Assembly: GCF_024105635.1 (NCBI RefSeq) | Contig: NZ_WYDQ01000001.1 | Coordinates: forward strand, 806,001-870,000 | Direction: 5' to 3' | DNA length: 64,000 nt | Source: Oceanicola sp. 502str15 | GTDB taxonomy: Bacteria > Pseudomonadota > Alphaproteobacteria > Rhodobacterales > Rhodobacteraceae | Part shown: piece by piece, positions 1-8,479 of the stretch | How the letters are laid out: each line of letters opens with the position of its first letter | Numbering within the stretch: the first letter of the stretch is position 1 | Notes under the pieces: generated by a model | The model's database searches: none | The model's input: only the letters and a program-made list of their open reading frames with translations | Told to the model about the DNA's origin: nothing | Program-made: the position numbers and the translations under genes

Positions 1-192
1 TCGGTCAGCGACATTGCCGCCATGTGGGTGGGCTTTGCGCTGGCGCGCAAGTTGCCGGTCTGGGCGAGCGTGGTGCTGGCGCTGGCCTTCGAGGCCTTCA
101 CCACATGGATGATCCGCGACGGGCTGGCGCTGAACGTGCTCATGCTGCTCTACCCGCTGGAGGCGGTGAAAGCCTGGCAGGGGGCGGGTTAG
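1..192 (+). CDS. DUF2585 (UPF0314) membrane protein, C-terminal part
   Basis: Reading frame 1 is open from the window edge to a TAG at 190-192, giving 63 residues of a protein whose start lies outside the window. The text runs SVSDIAAMWVGFALAR through a hydrophobic stretch to PLEAVKAWQ. This matches my memory of the C-terminus of the DUF2585/UPF0314 family, small inner-membrane proteins of unknown function in alphaproteobacteria. The stop overlaps the stop of the convergent fahA. The family call rests on recognition of this tail only; the role is unknown. Confidence 0.7.
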   Translation, partial: SVSDIAAMWVGFALARKLPVWASVVLALAFEAFTTWMIRDGLALNVLMLLYPLEAVKAWQGAG

Positions 193-1445
193 GGCCACTT
201 GACCGCCCCGAGGATCTTGCCGGTGCAGGTGCCGAAACCGATCCGATAGCCGTCGCCCTCGGCGTGGCCTTCCAGCGTGAGCGTGTCGCCGTCTTCGATG
301 AAGGTGCGGGTCTCGCCGGTGTCGAGCGTCAGCGGCTCCTTGCCGCCCCAGGAAACTTCGAGCAGCGAGCCGTAGCTGGACTTGTCGGCACCCGAGATGG
401 TGCCGGAGCCGAGCAGGTCACCCGCCGTCATGGCGCAGCCCGAGGTGCTGTGGTGTGCGAGCTGCTGGGCGGCGGAGTAATACATTTCGCTGTAGTTGGT
501 GTTGGAGAAGGTGGTGGCCGATGCCGCGCCTTCAGGCTGGATGGCCGCCGAGAGCTTGATATCGAAGAGGCCCGGGCGCGGCTCTTCGAGGTAGGGCAGC
601 AGTGGCTTCTCGCGCTGGGGCGTGGAGGTGCGGAAGGGCTCCAGCGCGGCGGTGGTCACGATCCATGGGCTGATCGAGGTGGCGAAGGCCTTGGCCTGAA
701 ACGGGCCGAGGGGTTGGTATTCCCAGGCCTGGATATCGCGGGCGGACCAGTCGTTGAGCAGGACGTAGCCGAAGATCATCTTCTCGGCCTCGGCGACCGT
801 TACGGGCTGGCCCATCTCGGTGGAGGTGCCGACAACGGCGCCCATTTCCAGCTCGATATCGAGCCGTTTGCACGGGCCGAAGGAGGGTGCATCGGCATCC
901 GGCGCTTTCAGCTGGCCGTTGGGGCGGTGAATGTCGGTGCCCGAGACGACCACGGTGGAGGCGCGGCCGTTGTAGCCGATGGGGATGTGCAGCCAGTTGG
1001 GCGGTAGGGCGTTTTCGGCGCCGCGAAACATGGTGCCGACATTGGTGGCGTGCTGCTTTCCGGCATAGAAGTCGGTGTATTCGGAGACGAGGAAGGGCAT
1101 GTGAAGCTCGGCCTCGGACATGGGAACCAGCAGGGGCTGGACCACGCTGGCCTTGGCAGCGCCCTCCGCGAGCAGTTCGGTGAGCGCGGCGCGCAGCTCG
1201 CCCCAGGCCTTGGGGCCAAGCTCCATGACCTCGTTCCAGAACGGCAGATCGAAGACCGGCACGTCGGAGAGCGTCACCAGCCCGGCCTCTTCGGCGGCGG
1301 CCATGTCGAGGATCATGTCACCGATGGCAACGCCGCAGCGCGGCTCTTCATCGCCGGTGGAGAACACGCCGTAGGGCAGGTTGTTGAGGGGGAAGGGGTG
1401 GTTTTCGGCGTTGGCCGAAGTGACCCAGGATTTCATCAGGGGCAT
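189..1445 (-). CDS. fahA: fumarylacetoacetase
   Basis: This 418-residue protein hydrolyses 4-fumarylacetoacetate to fumarate and acetoacetate, the last step of tyrosine/homogentisate breakdown. The sequence shows the FAH fold: an N-terminal SH3-like domain (about 1-115), then the catalytic domain with YTDFYAGKQHATNVGTMFR and the metal-binding segments around DIELEMGAVVG and NDWSARDIQAWEYQ. The length is usual for the family. The ATG at 1445 is chosen because AAGGA lies about 7 nt upstream; a TTG 18 nt further upstream has no better site. The gene follows hmgA on the same strand with a 41-nt gap, so the two probably share a transcript. Confidence 0.95.
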   Translation of the reverse strand: MPLMKSWVTSANAENHPFPLNNLPYGVFSTGDEEPRCGVAIGDMILDMAAAEEAGLVTLSDVPVFDLPFWNEVMELGPKAWGELRAALTELLAEGAAKASVVQPLLVPMSEAELHMPFLVSEYTDFYAGKQHATNVGTMFRGAENALPPNWLHIPIGYNGRASTVVVSGTDIHRPNGQLKAPDADAPSFGPCKRLDIELEMGAVVGTSTEMGQPVTVAEAEKMIFGYVLLNDWSARDIQAWEYQPLGPFQAKAFATSISPWIVTTAALEPFRTSTPQREKPLLPYLEEPRPGLFDIKLSAAIQPEGAASATTFSNTNYSEMYYSAAQQLAHHSTSGCAMTAGDLLGSGTISGADKSSYGSLLEVSWGGKEPLTLDTGETRTFIEDGDTLTLEGHAEGDGYRIGFGTCTGKILGAVKWP

Positions 1446-1486
1446 TGTATTTCCTTGTGGCAAGGTGGGGTGGCAACCACGCTAGC

Positions 1487-2842
1487 TCATTTGGTTCCGG
1501 GGGTTCCGTCGAACTTCTTCTCCAGGCTCACCCAGCAGTCGATGTAGTTGTCCTGCAGCGGGGCCTCATTGGCGGCAAAGGCCGTGAGGTGCTGGGGGAA
1601 GCGGGTTTCGAACATGAAGCTCATGGTGTTGTCGAGCTTGTGGGCCTTGAGGTCGGCGTTGGAGGCGCCCTCGAAGGCGTCTCGGTCGGGGCCGTGGGGG
1701 AGCATCATGTTGTGCAGGCTCATGCCGCCGGGGACGAAGCCCTGCGGCTTGGCATCATACTGGCCGTAGATGTTGCCCATCAGCTCGGACATGATGTTCT
1801 TGTGATACCATGGCGGGCGGAAGGTGTTTTCGGCCACCATCCAGCGCTCGCGGAACAGGACGAAGTCGATGTTGGCGGTGCCGGGCACGCCCGAGGGGGC
1901 CGTCAGGACGGTGAAGATCGACGGGTCCGGGTGGTCGAAAAGCACTGCGCCGACGGGGCAATATGTTTTGAGATCATACTTGTAGGGCGCGTAGTTGCCG
2001 TGCCAGGCCACCACGTCGAGCGGGCTTTGGTTGATCTGCGTCTCATGGAACTGGCCGCACCATTTGATGGTGAGGGTGGAGGGCACTTCGCGGTCTTCGA
2101 AGGCGGCCACGGGGGCCTTGAAGTCGCGCGGGTTGGCGAGGCAGTTGGCGCCGATCGGGCCGCGGGCGGGCAGCTCGAACTTCTGGCCGTAGTTCTCGCA
2201 GACGAAACCGCGGGCCGGGCCTTCGAGCACTTCGACCCGGTAGACGAGGCCACGGGGGAGGATGGCGATCTCCTGAGGGGCCAGGTCGATCACGCCCAGC
2301 TCGGTGGCGAAGCGCAGCTTGCCCTCCTGGGGGACGACCAGCAGCTCGCTGTCGGCGCTATAGAAATAGGCGTCTTCCATGGAGGCAGTGACGAGATAGA
2401 TGTGGCTCGCCATGCCCACCTGCGTGTTCACGTCGCCCGCCGTGGTCATGGTGCGCATGCCGGTAAGCCATGTGAGCGGTTCTTCTGAGTGCGGCACGGG
2501 ATCCCAGCGGTATTGGCCGAGGGAGGTGACGTTATCGACCACGTTGGGGGCGGAGACCCAGTAGGGCAGGTCGATCCGCTCGTAGCGGTGGGAGTGCTTG
2601 ACCGAGGGGCGAATGCGGTAGGTCCACGTCCGCTCAGGCGGGTTGGCGGTGAAGGCGGTGCCGGAGAGCTGCTCGCCGTAGAGGCCGTAGTTGCACTTTT
2701 GCGGGCTGTTCATGCCCTGCGGCAGCGCGCCGGGCAGGGCCTCGGTTTCAAAATCATTGGCGAAGCCGGGCATGTAGCCGGGCGTGGTGCCGATGTGGCT
2801 CGGGGCCTGGGTGAGGCCTGCGGGCTTGGATTGATCGTTCAT
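1487..2842 (-). CDS. hmgA: homogentisate 1,2-dioxygenase
   Basis: The 451-residue product is a cytosolic Fe(II) ring-cleaving dioxygenase that converts homogentisate to maleylacetoacetate. Family signatures are visible: [20 protein letters not shown] near the N-terminus, [17 protein letters not shown], and the C-terminal metal-binding region with [20 protein letters not shown] and the [10 protein letters not shown] segment. Length matches the family. It heads an operon with fahA and is divergent from a MarR-family gene; a short inverted repeat lies between them. A maleylacetoacetate isomerase gene is not present next to this pair in the window. Confidence 0.96.
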   Translation of the reverse strand: MNDQSKPAGLTQAPSHIGTTPGYMPGFANDFETEALPGALPQGMNSPQKCNYGLYGEQLSGTAFTANPPERTWTYRIRPSVKHSHRYERIDLPYWVSAPNVVDNVTSLGQYRWDPVPHSEEPLTWLTGMRTMTTAGDVNTQVGMASHIYLVTASMEDAYFYSADSELLVVPQEGKLRFATELGVIDLAPQEIAILPRGLVYRVEVLEGPARGFVCENYGQKFELPARGPIGANCLANPRDFKAPVAAFEDREVPSTLTIKWCGQFHETQINQSPLDVVAWHGNYAPYKYDLKTYCPVGAVLFDHPDPSIFTVLTAPSGVPGTANIDFVLFRERWMVAENTFRPPWYHKNIMSELMGNIYGQYDAKPQGFVPGGMSLHNMMLPHGPDRDAFEGASNADLKAHKLDNTMSFMFETRFPQHLTAFAANEAPLQDNYIDCWVSLEKKFDGTPGTK

Positions 2843-2869
2843 GGCGCGTCCTCCTTGGCGTGGTGATAA

Positions 2870-2887
2870 TAGTTGAAAATGTAACTA
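2870..2887. promoter_or_regulatory. inverted repeat, candidate MarR operator
   Basis: TAGTT and AACTA form an inverted repeat with an 8-nt spacer in the 65-nt gap between hmgA and the divergent marR gene. Its size and place suit a MarR-family dimer that would control both genes. The arms are only 5 bp, so this is an inference from position. Confidence 0.4.
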
Positions 2888-2907
2888 ACAAGGGGCATCA
2901 CAGGGGT

Positions 2908-3330
2908 ATGAGCTTTGATCTGACAAATTTTCTACCCTACCTGCTGAACCAGGCCGCCGAGGCTGCGAGCCTTGATTTTCAACGGGAATACAAGGCCCGC
3001 TACGGGATGCTGCGCACCGAATGGCGGGTGCTGTTTCATCTCGGGCGCTATGGCGACATGTCGGCGCGCGACATCGTCGAGCGGGCGATGATTCACAAAA
3101 CCAAGGTAAGCCGGGCGGTGGCCGCTTTGGAGGCGCGGCGGTTTTTGACGCGGGAAGGCGTGGAGGAGGATCGGCGGCGGGAGGTGCTTTCGCTCACGGC
3201 GCAGGGGCGGGAGGCCTTTGGGGTGCTGACCGGCTTGGCCGAGACCCATGACGCGGGGTTGCTGAAGGGGGTTTCGGCGGAGGATGCGGCGGTGGTGCGG
3301 CGGGTGCTGCGCCAGATAGCGGGGCTTTAG
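2908..3330 (+). CDS. MarR-family transcriptional regulator
   Basis: The 140-residue product has a MarR winged helix: helices from about residue 5, the recognition region DIVERAMIHKTKVSRAVAALEARRFL (about 58-83) and the wing EEDRRREVLSLTAQGREAF. The ATG at 2908 is preferred over a GTG at 2860 because the extra 16 residues are unlike MarR N-termini and would overlap the candidate operator. It is divergent from hmgA-fahA and so is the likely local regulator of homogentisate catabolism; the ligand may be homogentisate or a related aromatic acid (inference). Its stop overlaps that of the convergent carnitine gene by 2 nt. Confidence 0.85.
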   Translation: MSFDLTNFLPYLLNQAAEAASLDFQREYKARYGMLRTEWRVLFHLGRYGDMSARDIVERAMIHKTKVSRAVAALEARRFLTREGVEEDRRREVLSLTAQGREAFGVLTGLAETHDAGLLKGVSAEDAAVVRRVLRQIAGL

Positions 3331-4751
3331 GGACCTTCAGGCCGTGCTCGGCCCTCGGCCAGATGCGCGTGTGCTTTCGCGTATTCGTCCAGCTTTTCCG
3401 CCACTTGCGGGGCCGGCGGGGCGGAGCGCCTTGTGGCCATGTCGATGTGCAGCAAGAGCTGGGTGCAGGTGGCGGAGAGGGTTTCGCCAACCCACATCTC
3501 GTGGTGCATCCGCAGCTTCTTGCCCTCGGCCAGCAGAACCGTGGTGCGCACCTCGCAGGCCTGCCCGGCGTGAACCTCGGCCAGATAGCGGATGTGATTG
3601 TCGACGGTGAACCAGCTGGCGCCCTGCGCGCCGGGGCTGTCGGGGCCCATGCCGATGGCGACGAGGATGGTGTCGCCCGCGTCCGACCAGAGCTGGCCGT
3701 AGCGGCTTTCGTTCATGTGGCCGTTGTAGTCTGTCCAGTCGATCGGGATGGTGCGGCGCAGGGTGACGAGCGGCTCGGGGCCGGGGGGCGGAGGCGGCGG
3801 CGCTAGGGATTTATCGTGCGTGTTCAGGTGCTTGCCTGCCGCGGTGCCCTGTTGCTTGAGGGCACGAAGGAGGGCGACGAGGTTGTTGTCGCGCTGGGTG
3901 GTCAGCTCGGCGGTGCTGAGGTGGCCGGATTGGGCGTCGGACTGGTTGGCGATCTTTGCGACCAGTTCGGCGTCGAGGTCGGGCACCTCGGTGAGGTGGC
4001 TCCAGGGCCACTTGAGCGCCGGGCCGAACTGGGCGAGGAACTGGGCAAAGCCGCCATCGCCGCCGCCGAGGCGGTAGGTTTCAAACAGGCCCATTTGCGC
4101 CCATCGCAGGCCGAAGCCCATGCGGATCGCCTCGTCGATCTGCTCGGTGGTGGCGATGCCGTCCTTGACCAGCCAGAGCGCCTCGCGCCAGAGGGATTCG
4201 AGCAGGCGATCGGCGATGTGGCCGTCGATTTCGGCTGCGATCTCAAGGGGATACATGCCGATGCTCCGCAGGGTCCGGGCCGCGGCAGCGGTATCTTGTC
4301 CGACCAGCTCGACCAGCGGGAGCAGGTAGACCGGGTTGAAGGGATGGGCGACGAGAATGCGGCCCTGCCCGCCGTTGAGCGCGGTGGGGGTGAAGCCGGA
4401 GGTGGAGGAGGCGAGGATGGCCGCGGCGGGCGCCTTCGCGAGCACGCGGCCCCAGATTTCATGTTTGAGATCAAGGCGTTCGGGGGCGCTTTCCTGCACC
4501 CATGACGCGCCGTCGACGGCGGCTTCGAGCGAGGTCATCTCGAGCTTGCCCTCGGGCGGCAGGGCGACCTCGGAGAGCATGGGCAGGCAGCGGCGGGCGG
4601 CCTGCAGCGTGGCGCTCAGCCGGGCCTCGGCGCCGGGAGCGGGGTCGTGCACGGCGACATGCCACCCGGCGAGCAGAAAGCGGGCGGCCCAGCCTGCGCC
4701 GATGACGCCAGTGCCGAGGATGGCCGCCTTGGGCGCGTCGCTCACGGACAC
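3327..4751 (-). CDS. lcdH: carnitine 3-dehydrogenase fused to a hotdog thioesterase
   Basis: The 474-residue protein has two parts. Residues about 1-320 are a 3-hydroxyacyl-CoA dehydrogenase-like NAD enzyme with the Rossmann motif GTGVIGAGWAARF and the ESAPERLDLK segment typical of carnitine dehydrogenases. Residues about 335-474 are a 4HBT hotdog thioesterase (DWTDYNGHMNESRYG). Fusions of this layout are known to oxidise L-carnitine to 3-dehydrocarnitine and to hydrolyse betainyl-CoA. The nearby BKACE enzyme would make betainyl-CoA, so together they would yield glycine betaine. Start is a GTG at 4751, with another GTG at 4745; neither has a strong ribosome site. It follows a small secreted-protein gene with overlapping ends. 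Confidence 0.88.
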   Translation of the reverse strand: MSVSDAPKAAILGTGVIGAGWAARFLLAGWHVAVHDPAPGAEARLSATLQAARRCLPMLSEVALPPEGKLEMTSLEAAVDGASWVQESAPERLDLKHEIWGRVLAKAPAAAILASSTSGFTPTALNGGQGRILVAHPFNPVYLLPLVELVGQDTAAAARTLRSIGMYPLEIAAEIDGHIADRLLESLWREALWLVKDGIATTEQIDEAIRMGFGLRWAQMGLFETYRLGGGDGGFAQFLAQFGPALKWPWSHLTEVPDLDAELVAKIANQSDAQSGHLSTAELTTQRDNNLVALLRALKQQGTAAGKHLNTHDKSLAPPPPPPGPEPLVTLRRTIPIDWTDYNGHMNESRYGQLWSDAGDTILVAIGMGPDSPGAQGASWFTVDNHIRYLAEVHAGQACEVRTTVLLAEGKKLRMHHEMWVGETLSATCTQLLLHIDMATRRSAPPAPQVAEKLDEYAKAHAHLAEGRARPEGP

Positions 4752-5098
4752 TTGGTGAAATGGGTCATGAACCCGTCATCCCACCAGAACAGCGTGGTGT
4801 CGTTTTCGACCATGAAGATCGCGTCGATCTCGTAGGCCTCGCCTTCGCCCATGCAGGACATGTTCACATCCCAGGAGTCTCCGGCGGCAAGCGGTGCGGC
4901 TGAGATAATGTCGCAGCCGTTTTCGTAGCCCATGAACTCGGTGTCCGCGAGGTAGATCGGCGCCTGTTCCTGCTCGCCGGTCGTGCCCGAGCACCAGGCC
5001 GGATCGGCGGCCCAATAACCGGCCCATGGTGGAATTTCGGCGGCGGCGGGCGTGGCGAGGCAGGCGAGGGCGACAAACGCGGGAAACTTGCGGGTCAT
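4742..5098 (-). CDS. small secreted cysteine-containing protein, unknown
   Basis: The 118-residue product starts MTRKFPAFVALACLATPAAA, a clear Sec signal peptide with an AAA cleavage region, so the mature part (about 98 residues) should be periplasmic. The mature part is acidic, rich in Trp and Tyr, and has four cysteines (in WCSG, NGCD, MSCMG and the final KCP) that could form two disulfides. ATG 5098 has GGAG 9 nt upstream; the TTG at 5104 is too close to it. It sits between the BKACE gene and lcdH on the same strand and overlaps the lcdH start by 10 nt. I do not recognise the family. Confidence 0.75.
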   Translation of the reverse strand: MTRKFPAFVALACLATPAAAEIPPWAGYWAADPAWCSGTTGEQEQAPIYLADTEFMGYENGCDIISAAPLAAGDSWDVNMSCMGEGEAYEIDAIFMVENDTTLFWWDDGFMTHFTKCP

Positions 5099-5130
5099 GA
5101 GCAATATCTCCGAAAGAGTTTAAATTCGGT

Positions 5131-6039
5131 TTAAATGGGTGATCTCTTCACCAGGCCGAGGCTATCGCGCATTTCGCCAGCCGTCATCACCCGGGCCCCG
5201 AGGCTTTCGACAATGGTGACGGCGCGCTCGACGAGCTGGGCGTTGGTGGCGAGTTCTCCGCGCGAAATCATCAGGTTGTCTTCCAGACCGACGCGCACGT
5301 GGCCGCCGGCCAGCACGGCGGCGGCGACATAGGGCATCTGATCGCGGCCAAGCGAGAAGGCGGAAAAGGTCCAGCCTTCGGGGATGCCGGCGACCATGGC
5401 GTTGAAGGTGGTCAGATCGTTCGGGGCACCCCACGGCACGCCCATGCAGAGCTGCACGAGGGCGGGGGCGAGCATTGCGCCCTCATCGACGAGCTGGCGG
5501 GCGAGCCAGAGGTGGCCGGTGTCGAAGGCCTCGATCTCGGGCTTCACGCCGAGGGCGGTCATGGCGCGGGCCATTTCGCGCAGCATGCCGGGCGTGTTGG
5601 TCATGACGTAGTCGTTTTCGGCAAAGTTCATGGTGCCGCAGTCGAGGGTGCAGATCTCTGGCAGGCAGTCGGCCACGTGGGCGACGCGCTCCTCGGCGGA
5701 GAGGACGGTGGATTTTTGTGAGATCGGAAGGGGTTGCGAGGGCGGGCCGAAGAAGACATCGCCGCCGAAACCGCAGGTGAGGTTGATCACGAGGTCGGGC
5801 TCGAGGTCGCGGATGCGCTCGACGGTTTCGCGGAAGAGGGCGAGGTCGTGGGAGGGCACGCCGGTTTCGGGGTCGCGCACGTGGACGTGGACGCAGGCGG
5901 CTCCGGCGAGGGCGGCGTCGCGGGCGGCTTCAGCGATCTGCTTCGGGGAGCGGGGGATGTGCGGGGACCGGTCCTGGGTGCCGCCTGCGCCGGTGAGGGC
6001 GCAGGTGACGAAGACCTCGCGGGACATGTTCAACGGCAT
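5131..6039 (-). CDS. BKACE-family beta-keto acid cleavage enzyme (probable 3-dehydrocarnitine cleavage)
   Basis: The 302-residue protein belongs to the BKACE family (formerly DUF849), zinc enzymes that condense a beta-keto acid with acetyl-CoA, giving acetoacetate and a new CoA ester. The N-terminal TCALTGAGGT, the zinc-binding HVHVRDPETG (about residues 53-62) and the C-terminal GGHVRVGLEDN are all present. With lcdH two genes downstream, the likely substrate is 3-dehydrocarnitine, giving betainyl-CoA. The substrate is inferred from context. ATG 6039 has a strong GGGAGG site 5-6 nt upstream. It appears to be the first gene of the cassette. Confidence 0.88.
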   Translation of the reverse strand: MPLNMSREVFVTCALTGAGGTQDRSPHIPRSPKQIAEAARDAALAGAACVHVHVRDPETGVPSHDLALFRETVERIRDLEPDLVINLTCGFGGDVFFGPPSQPLPISQKSTVLSAEERVAHVADCLPEICTLDCGTMNFAENDYVMTNTPGMLREMARAMTALGVKPEIEAFDTGHLWLARQLVDEGAMLAPALVQLCMGVPWGAPNDLTTFNAMVAGIPEGWTFSAFSLGRDQMPYVAAAVLAGGHVRVGLEDNLMISRGELATNAQLVERAVTIVESLGARVMTAGEMRDSLGLVKRSPI

Positions 6040-6101
6040 CGGTTCCTCCCTTTTTGAGGGAGGTTAGGGGGGATGCCGCTGCCGCGCAATCGTGCTTTGG
6101 C

Positions 6102-7043
6102 TTACTTCAGGCAGGTCGCGTAAGTCTCTGCGATTGCTTGGAGAAGTTTGCCGTAGTGGTCGGGCCCCGGGGCGATGTCGCGCCCGAGCGGGTCGAGTGG
6201 ATGGGCGGTGAGGCCGGTGCCTTCGGTGAGGGTGGCAACGGTGGCGGCGGAGGTTTCGGGCTCGGTAATGAGGCAGGTGACGCCCTCTTCGGCGGCGTGG
6301 CGGACCTCTTCCATGGCGCGGGGGCCGGCGGCGGTGGCGTCGATGCCGGTGAGGGCATGGGCGGGGGTGAGGTGGAAGCGGCTTTCGAAGTAGGCGAAGG
6401 CGCGGTGGGTGGCGAGATATTCGCGACCCTCGAACGGGGCGAGGGTGGCGGTGATCTCGGCGGACTGGGTGGCGAGGCTTTCGGCGGCACGGGTGGCGTT
6501 GGCGCTGTAAGCCTCTGCGTTTGCGGGGTCTTTCTCGGAGAGGGCGGCGGCGATCAGGGGCAGCCAGGCCTGGGCGTTGGCCGGGTCGAGCCAGACGTGG
6601 GGGTCTTCGGGGCCGTGGTCGTGGTGGTCCTCGGCGCGGTCTTCATGGGCTTCATGGTCGTCATGATCGGCGTGCCCTTCCTCGCCGTCATGGTGGTGGG
6701 CCTCGGCCTCGGCGCTGTCGATGACGAGGGTTTCGGGCTGCTCCATGAGGGCGATGATGCGGGCGTTTTCACCAAGGGTTTCGAAGGGTTTTGCGAGGCC
6801 GGGCGACATTGCCGGGCCGATCCAGAAGATCAGGTCGGCGTCTTGCGCCGCACTGGCCTGGGAGGGGCGGAGCGAGAGGTCGTGGCCGGAGGTGGCGCGG
6901 TCGAGGAGGAGGGTGGGGGCGCCGATGCCCTCCATCACCTGGGCGACGAGGGAATGGACCGGCGGGAGGTCTGCCAGCACCTTGGGTTCCGCGAGGGCGG
7001 GGGTGGCGGCGAGGAGGGCGAGGAGGGATGGGGCAAGGCGCAT
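6102..7043 (-). CDS. znuA: zinc ABC transporter periplasmic binding protein
   Basis: The 313-residue protein opens with the signal peptide MRLAPSLLALLAATPALA. It has the cluster A-I solute-binding fold: VHSLVAQVM, a long His/Asp/Glu-rich loop (about residues 110-155, with HHHDGEEGHADHDDHEAHED), then PHVWLDP. Such loops are typical of ZnuA and help gather zinc. Conserved metal-site histidines include those in GHDLSLRPSQA, DPHVWLDP and ATHRAFAYF. The permease and ATPase genes (znuB, znuC) are not in this window. A palindrome of Zur type lies 38 nt upstream, so zinc repression is likely. Confidence 0.93.
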   Translation of the reverse strand: MRLAPSLLALLAATPALAEPKVLADLPPVHSLVAQVMEGIGAPTLLLDRATSGHDLSLRPSQASAAQDADLIFWIGPAMSPGLAKPFETLGENARIIALMEQPETLVIDSAEAEAHHHDGEEGHADHDDHEAHEDRAEDHHDHGPEDPHVWLDPANAQAWLPLIAAALSEKDPANAEAYSANATRAAESLATQSAEITATLAPFEGREYLATHRAFAYFESRFHLTPAHALTGIDATAAGPRAMEEVRHAAEEGVTCLITEPETSAATVATLTEGTGLTAHPLDPLGRDIAPGPDHYGKLLQAIAETYATCLK

Positions 7044-7081
7044 GGCAGTCTCCGATGTGAGTCGGAGGTGGTGTAAATGTG

Positions 7082-7093
7082 ATGTTATAACAT
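7082..7093. promoter_or_regulatory. Zur-type palindrome upstream of znuA
   Basis: ATGTTATAACAT is a perfect 12-bp palindrome in the 116-nt gap between znuA and tyrS. It resembles the AT-rich core of Zur boxes in front of znu genes in proteobacteria and stands out in this GC-rich region. Confidence 0.7.
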
Positions 7094-7159
7094 TGCAAGT
7101 GCTTGCAGATGGGTTAACGGCGTGACCGGGTGAGGATCGCGCCGTAACATCTTGTTTTG

Positions 7160-8410
7160 TCAGCCTTCCAGCACCACGAGCGCGTGACGCTTCTTGCCGG
7201 CGGAAAGCTTGACCGGCGAGGCAAGCGCGGCGGCGTCGAGCATCAGGCCCGCATCTGTGAGCGGCGCGTCGTCGATCCTTGCGCCATTGTCGGCGATCAG
7301 GCGCTTGGCTTCCTTGCCGGTTTTGGCGAGGCCCGAGCGGGTGATGAGCTGCACCACCGAGATGCCATCGGCCACTTCGGCGGCGGTGACGGTGAGGGTT
7401 GGCAGGTCGTCGCCGACGCCGCCCTTCTCGAAAACCTCGCGCGCGGTGGCTTCTGCTGCACTTGCAGCATCGGCGCCGTGGCAGAGGGTCGTGACCTCGT
7501 TGGCGAGCCGGATCTTGGCGTCGTTGATCTCGGAGCCTTCTAGCGCACCGAGCCTTTCGCATTCGTCAACGGGCAGCTCCGTGTAGAGCTTTAGGAAGCG
7601 GCCCACGTCGGCGTCGGTGGTGTTGCGCCAGAACTGCCAGAACTCGTAGGGCGCGCACATGTCGGCGTTGAGCCAGATCGCGCCATTGGCCGATTTGCCC
7701 ATTTTCTTGCCGTCCGAGGTGGTCAGCAGGGGCGAGGTGAGGCCGAAGATCTGCTGGTCGATGACGCGGCGGGTGAGGTCGATGCCGTTGACGATGTTGC
7801 CCCACTGGTCGCTTCCGCCGAACTGCACGAGGCAGCCGTAGCGGCGGTTGAGCTCGAGGAAATCGTAGGCCTGCAGGATCATGTAGTTGAATTCGAGGAA
7901 GCTCAGGCTTTGCTCGCGGTCGAGCCGGGACTTGACGCTCTCGAAGGAGAGCATCCGGTTGACCGAGAAGTGGCGGCCGATATCGCGCAGGAATTCCAGG
8001 TAGTTGAGGCCATCAAGCCATTCGGCGTTGTTGAGCATGAGGGCCGGAGTTTCGGCCTCGTAATCGAGGTATTTCGCAAACACCTGCTTGATGCCGGCGA
8101 TGTTGTCGTCGATCTGCTCGGGCGTCAGCAGGGGGCGCTCATCGGCTCGGAAAGACGGGTCGCCCACCTTGGTGGTGCCGCCGCCCATGAGGGTGATCGG
8201 CTGGTGGCCGGTCTTCTGGAGCCAACGGAGCATCATGATCTGGATGAGCGAGCCGACGTGCAGCGATTTTGCCGTGGCGTCGAAGCCGATATAACCCGGG
8301 ACCACGCCTGCAACCAGTGCTTCGTCAAGGCCTTGATAGTCGGTGCAATCCGCCAGGAAGCCTCGCTCTATCATCACGGCCATGAAGTCCGATTTGGGGT
8401 GGTAGGTCAT
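7160..8410 (-). CDS. tyrS: tyrosyl-tRNA synthetase
   Basis: The 416-residue class Ic synthetase charges tRNA-Tyr. Visible features are the HIGH-equivalent HVGS (in [11 protein letters not shown], near residue 50), the tyrosine-site text [28 protein letters not shown], the KMSKS-equivalent KMGKS, and a C-terminal S4-like RNA-binding domain from about 345 ([23 protein letters not shown]). The ATG at 8410 gives the usual length; the open frame continues upstream only as an antisense shadow of anmK. It is divergent from anmK with a 69-nt gap. Confidence 0.97.
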   Translation of the reverse strand: MTYHPKSDFMAVMIERGFLADCTDYQGLDEALVAGVVPGYIGFDATAKSLHVGSLIQIMMLRWLQKTGHQPITLMGGGTTKVGDPSFRADERPLLTPEQIDDNIAGIKQVFAKYLDYEAETPALMLNNAEWLDGLNYLEFLRDIGRHFSVNRMLSFESVKSRLDREQSLSFLEFNYMILQAYDFLELNRRYGCLVQFGGSDQWGNIVNGIDLTRRVIDQQIFGLTSPLLTTSDGKKMGKSANGAIWLNADMCAPYEFWQFWRNTTDADVGRFLKLYTELPVDECERLGALEGSEINDAKIRLANEVTTLCHGADAASAAEATAREVFEKGGVGDDLPTLTVTAAEVADGISVVQLITRSGLAKTGKEAKRLIADNGARIDDAPLTDAGLMLDAAALASPVKLSAGKKRHALVVLEG

Positions 8411-8479
8411 CGCTCTTTTCCATGTTGCGAAGGGTTGTGAGCCCCCCTCATACTGGCAGGCAGGCAAGAGGGGAAGGCC

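Noticed and set aside
24..1007. Long plus-strand open frames opposite fahA and hmgA (also 1445-2488)
   Set aside because: They are antisense shadows of clear genes in GC-rich DNA; the translations are Gly/Ala/Val-rich with no family features.
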